Shown here in pieces: positions 63,863 to 64,000 of a DNA stretch of 64,000 nucleotides. Below the pieces are notes generated by a model that did no database searches, had not been told where the DNA came from, and saw only the letters and a list, made by a program, of their open reading frames with translations. This stretch comes from an uncultured Clostridia bacterium (lineage in GTDB: Bacteria; Bacillota; Clostridia; TANB77; CAG-508), in contig CAKPCF010000005.1 of the NCBI GenBank assembly GCA_934141445.1, positions 17,916-81,915 on the forward strand, written 5' to 3'. The position numbers and the translations under genes are program-made. Every line of letters starts with the position of its first letter. Positions within the stretch are counted from its first letter, which is position 1.

Positions 63863-64000
63863 GAACTTTATCACATTATTATCATGTCAGCCTGATGGAA
63901 ATTTATATAAGGAATATTTAATTACGTTAGTGTAAAATAATTTCGGGATTATAAAATAAAAAATAAGATACCATCAAATTAGTGTTAAAATAAATTTGTA

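Noticed and set aside
63863..64000. Further tRNA or gene at the right end
   Set aside because: No cloverleaf, ribosome site or sizeable frame is visible in the last 138 bases.

Overview
This window is chromosomal DNA from a very low-G+C, Gram-positive, endospore-forming lineage, most likely an uncultured member of Clostridia (Bacillota). The support is in the sequence: strong GGAGG-type ribosome sites, vegetative sigma-A promoters, a germination protease gene (gpr, 33454-34389) with a forespore-type promoter, a YtxC-like sporulation gene, rubrerythrin (anaerobe), and the typical Firmicutes orders recJ-relA-MBL-hisS and tig-clpP-clpX. No CRISPR array, prophage, insertion sequence or rRNA operon was seen. 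One tRNA-Leu(CAA) lies at the right end.

Layout. 1-3.7 kb: a nucleoside kinase fused to a tRNA-synthetase-like N-terminus, an RNHCP protein, a VanZ-like protein and a CmpB-like membrane protein. 3.7-8.0 kb: a three-gene operon of an ADP-ribosyltransferase/HD-hydrolase fusion, a sigma factor with membrane segments, and a membrane-anchored unknown protein. 8.1-9.0 kb: a small protein and rlmH. 9.1-14.5 kb: a two-component system and an FtsX-type ABC transporter with matching 11-bp direct repeats in their promoters. 14.5-19.7 kb: an orphan VanR-like regulator followed by envelope genes (glycolipid glycosyltransferase, two NodB deacetylases, a flippase-like protein) and an RsuA-family pseudouridine synthase. 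19.7-20.4 kb: a compositionally foreign single-gene cassette. 20.4-23.4 kb: an orphan histidine kinase whose promoter copies that of the orphan regulator, then a YdcF-like protein.

23.4-30.7 kb is the most unusual cluster: a 20-residue His-Thr repeat leader ORF over an (AC)10 tract, a strong hairpin terminator, then a HerA/DUF87-type ATPase, a disordered acidic protein, an SPFH protein with C-terminal zinc ribbons, a membrane protein and two zinc-ribbon proteins that share a duplicated N-terminal domain. 30.9-36.6 kb: yebC, a frameshifted membrane glycosyltransferase, gpr, rubrerythrin, a YtxC-like gene and a TraX-family gene. 36.6-41.6 kb: an alpha-glucan locus (GT4 glycosyltransferase on the minus strand; DUF4912 protein and GH57 enzyme on the plus strand) and ylbF. 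41.7-53.9 kb: an LRR membrane protein, recJ, relA, an MBL hydrolase, hisS, pepV (minus strand), a second CmpB-like protein and phosphofructokinase. 53.9-55.1 kb: a second foreign single-gene cassette and a 39-residue membrane microprotein. 55.1-64 kb: tig, clpP, clpX, two unknown genes, deoB and tRNA-Leu.

Main leads: the ADP-ribosyltransferase/HD/sigma operon; the HerA-SPFH-zinc-ribbon cluster with its leader ORF; a split two-component system inferred from identical twin-palindrome promoters; two foreign monocistronic cassettes; and four genes in which a hairpin sits between the Shine-Dalgarno sequence and the start codon. Family names come from remembered motifs. No database search was run.
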